From contig JBKHYJ010000105.1 of the NCBI GenBank assembly GCA_046565505.1, positions 124,001 to 188,000 of the forward strand: a stretch of 64,000 bases of DNA, given 5' to 3'. The translations under genes were made by a program, and so were the position numbers. Origin of the DNA: JBKHYJ01 sp046565505 (GTDB taxonomy: Bacteria > Acidobacteriota > Blastocatellia > UBA7656). Positions 61,873 to 64,000 of this stretch are shown here, piece after piece. Position 1 is the stretch's first letter, and each line of letters begins with the position of its first letter. Under the pieces are notes generated by a model. That model searched no databases and had not been told where the DNA came from. It saw only the letters and a program-made list of their open reading frames with translations.

Positions 61873-62934
61873 GTGAACTACATCGGCTCCAAGCACACGC
61901 TCTTACCATTCCTCGACCGCGTTTACCGCCGCATATCTGACGGCAGCGAGAGAGTATTCTGCGACCTGTTCGCCGGCACGGGGGTCGTCGGCCGTTTTTT
62001 TAAGCGCCGGGGGCTGAAGGTCATCGCCAACGACATGCAGTATTACGCGTACGTGCTGAACAAGGCGTACATCGAGATCAATCGGACGCCGCGCTTCACG
62101 CGCCTACGCAGAGAATACCGGGAGGAGATTCGCGGCGGCCGCGCCGCCATCGGAGGCGCGGCGGGAGCGGTACTTTCCTTCATCAATGACCTCCCGAGGA
62201 GGCGCGGCTTCATCTCGCGGCATTACGGGCCGGATGGGAATCGCCTTTACTACAGCCGCGAGAACGCGGAAAAGGCCGATTCGATCAGGCAGTCCATCGA
62301 GGGCTGGCGCGCGAGGGGGGTAATCTCAGAGAGGGAGTACTTCTATATACTCTGCTCGCTGCTTGAGGCCATAGATCAAGTCGCGAACACGGCCAGCGTG
62401 TATGGCGCATTTCTGAAGAAGTTTAAGGACACGGCCAGGAGGCCGCTCGCCCTGAAGCCGCTCGAACTCAGCAACCACGCGGCCGGGTGCAAGGCATTCA
62501 ATAAGAATGCGAATGAACTGATCGAAGAGGTCGAGTGCGACATACTCTACCTCGACCCCCCTTATAACCACCGCCAGTATGGCGCGAACTATCATGTCCT
62601 TGAAACCGTCGCCGCTTACGACAGGCCGGCGCTTAGCGGGATAACAGGCATGCGCAGCTACCAGCGCAGCGAATACTGCCGACAGAAAACGGCGAGGGAC
62701 GCCCTGGAGCATCTCGTGAGGACCGCGCGGGCTAAGCACATCCTGCTGAGCTATAACGACGAGGGCCTGTTGAGCATGCGCGACGTACTCGGCATCTTGA
62801 GCCGCCGCGGCCAGCCGAAAACATTCTGGGTGGCATACAACCGTTTCAAGGCGGATAACGGGCGCGAGTACAAACGCGACAGCACCGTCGAGTACGTTCA
62901 TTACGTGCGCGTGGTCAAACGCCCTGGGGCGTAG
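61873..62934 (+). CDS. DNA adenine methyltransferase (D12 class), solitary
   Basis: 353 residues. Start GTG 61873, because NYIGSKHTLLPFLDRVY is the canonical opening of D12-class methylases; no good Shine-Dalgarno is visible. AdoMet motif I is DLFAGTGVVG (residues 31-40), IANDMQYYAYV follows, and the catalytic motif IV is DPPY (228-231, ILYLDPPYNHRQYG). Methylates adenine N6, target unknown. No restriction-endonuclease gene is adjacent: the S9 peptidase is divergent and rnr convergent, so this is an orphan methylase, perhaps regulatory or the remnant of a restriction system. AAG-rich and AT-rich bases upstream differ from the surroundings. Confidence 0.92.
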   Translation: MNYIGSKHTLLPFLDRVYRRISDGSERVFCDLFAGTGVVGRFFKRRGLKVIANDMQYYAYVLNKAYIEINRTPRFTRLRREYREEIRGGRAAIGGAAGAVLSFINDLPRRRGFISRHYGPDGNRLYYSRENAEKADSIRQSIEGWRARGVISEREYFYILCSLLEAIDQVANTASVYGAFLKKFKDTARRPLALKPLELSNHAAGCKAFNKNANELIEEVECDILYLDPPYNHRQYGANYHVLETVAAYDRPALSGITGMRSYQRSEYCRQKTARDALEHLVRTARAKHILLSYNDEGLLSMRDVLGILSRRGQPKTFWVAYNRFKADNGREYKRDSTVEYVHYVRVVKRPGA

Positions 62935-62969
62935 CGGCGTCGGGGCCTCTTCCCGGCCGGCCCCGGCCC

Positions 62970-64000
62970 CTAGGCGACCGAAAAATCTATCAAGTGGCGC
63001 GTGCGGTCGACGCGAACGACCACCACGCGCACCTCGTCGCCGAGCCTGTACTTTCGGCCCGTCCGCTCGCCGACGAGCCTGTGCTTGCGCTCTTGGTATT
63101 CGTAAAAGTCGTCCGCGAGCGTAGAGACGTGCACGAGCCCCTCGACGAAGAATTCATTCAGCTCGACGTAGAACCCGTAATCCTTTACGGACGTAATCAC
63201 GCCGTCAAATTCGTCGCCGACGCGCCCGGCCATGAACTCCGCCTTGCGCCAGTCCATCAGCTCGCGCTCGGCGTCGTCGGCCGCGCGCTCGCGCTCGCTC
63301 GCTTGATCCCCTATGGTTTCAAGCGAGCTTCTCATCGCCAGCTCGCGCCCCTCGTCAAAGACCGGCCATGAGATGAGCTTGCGCGCTTTCTTGCGGCCGA
63401 GGTCTACCTGCTGCCACTCTTCCTCGCCGCGCCTGCCCTGCTCTATGACTTCGCGCAGCAGGCGGTGAACGACCAGGTCAGGGTATCGGCGTATGGGCGA
63501 AGTGAAATGCGTATAGGTCTTCATCGCGAGCCCGAAGTGGCCCCTGTTCTGCGGCGTGTACCGCGCGCGCTGCATCGAGCGCAGCATGAGGTAAGAGAGC
63601 ATACGCTCTTCGGGGCGGCCCTGTATCTCGCGCGCGAGGTGCTGGAACCCGCGCTGCGGCAACGGGCCGTGCATGGAGAACTTGTGGCCGAACGAGGCGG
63701 CGATCTCCGCGAATTCCTCGACCTTCACGGGGTTCGGCTCTTCGTGAATTCGGTAGAGGGAGGGCACCTTCAGGCCCTCCATGTGCTTCGCGACGGTCTC
63801 GTTGGCGAGCAGCATGAACTCTTCGATCAGCCGGTGCGCGACGTTGCGCTCCGAGCGGACTATGCCGCCGACCTGCCCTTCGTCGTCGAAGAACATCTCC
63901 GCCTCGGGGAGGTCGAAATCTATGGCCCCGCGCTCCTCCCTGCGCCTGATGAGTGTGAGCGCCATCTCATGCATGGCGAACAGCATGTCTTTGATGTGCC
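62970..64000 (-). CDS. rnr: Ribonuclease R, C-terminal part (5' truncated by window edge)
   Basis: About 342 residues visible up to the right edge, where the frame remains open; full-length RNase R is about 700-800. It is a processive 3'-5' exoribonuclease. Visible are the end of the RNB catalytic domain (MLFAMHEMALTLIRRREERGAIDFDLPE; FEHKF-like SMHGPLPQRGFQHLAREIQG; YTHFTSPIRRYPDLVVHRLL, with the conserved ARYTPQNRGHFGLAM) and a complete C-terminal S1 RNA-binding domain (VGDEFDGVITSVKDYGFYVELNEFFVEGLVHVSTL). The lysine-rich tail of the enterobacterial protein is missing. Convergent with the methyltransferase gene, 35-bp gap. Confidence 0.95.
   Translation of the reverse strand, partial: HIKDMLFAMHEMALTLIRRREERGAIDFDLPEAEMFFDDEGQVGGIVRSERNVAHRLIEEFMLLANETVAKHMEGLKVPSLYRIHEEPNPVKVEEFAEIAASFGHKFSMHGPLPQRGFQHLAREIQGRPEERMLSYLMLRSMQRARYTPQNRGHFGLAMKTYTHFTSPIRRYPDLVVHRLLREVIEQGRRGEEEWQQVDLGRKKARKLISWPVFDEGRELAMRSSLETIGDQASERERAADDAERELMDWRKAEFMAGRVGDEFDGVITSVKDYGFYVELNEFFVEGLVHVSTLADDFYEYQERKHRLVGERTGRKYRLGDEVRVVVVRVDRTRHLIDFSVA

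Overview
The window looks like a chromosomal segment of a high-GC Acidobacteriota bacterium, probably class Blastocatellia. This is inferred from two 'VWFA-related' secreted proteins of the type common in that phylum, an Oar-like TonB-dependent receptor with an N-terminal carboxypeptidase-regulatory domain, a FecR/DUF6600 protein and an ECF sigma/anti-sigma pair. No rRNA, tRNA, CRISPR array or intact mobile element was seen.

Layout. 1-7.6 kb (+): the end of hemD, a secreted VWFA / FecR / VWFA trio, a CPBP membrane protease and a DUF47 protein. 7.6-10.3 kb (-): a small membrane protein, a protein ending in a 15-bp minisatellite, and mgtE. 10.5-15.3 kb (+): a 3-methyladenine glycosylase and the haem genes hemE-hemH-hemY; the hemY frame runs about 280 bp antisense into pyrC. 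15.0-17.9 kb (-): pyrR-pyrB-pyrC, with a PyrR-type RNA loop over the pyrR ribosome-binding site. 18-20 kb (-): a secreted subtilase with two BACON domains. 20.2-23.6 kb (+): a single, AT-richer gene joining an HD phosphohydrolase domain to an Hsp90-type ATPase, the best candidate here for an undescribed conflict or stress system. 23.6-25 kb (-): a UbiD decarboxylase. 25.3-32.8 kb (-): a nucleoside uptake and salvage operon (ABC ATPase, two permeases, PNP, uridine kinase, cytidine deaminase, exported amidohydrolase).

33-35.2 kb (-): ECF sigma factor, anti-sigma factor and a secretin-N-domain-like exported protein. 35.4-38.6 kb: an RpiB-like isomerase (-), then hpt, purE and purK (+). 38.7-41.3 kb (-): zapA, a coiled-coil protein and a large unrecognised Rossmann protein. 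41.6-42.9 kb (-): infC-rpmI-rplT, with infC apparently starting at ATC. 43-44.4 kb: structured non-coding DNA, a single-domain response regulator and a relic of an integron-type tyrosine recombinase. 44.4-45.8 kb (+): a PDZ/radical-SAM protein. 46.4-53.2 kb (+): Oar-like receptor, TPR protein and beta-propeller protein, separated by clear intrinsic terminators. 53.4-59.4 kb (+): a tripartite RND efflux operon. 59.5-61.6 kb (-): an S9 peptidase. 61.9-62.9 kb (+): a solitary adenine methyltransferase. The window ends in the 3' part of rnr (-).

Functional links. Pyrimidine synthesis (pyrRBC), purine synthesis and salvage (purEK, hpt) and nucleoside import and salvage lie within about 23 kb. Haem synthesis is split between hemD at the left edge and hemEHY. 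All functional calls rest on motifs and family knowledge read by eye; no database search was possible.
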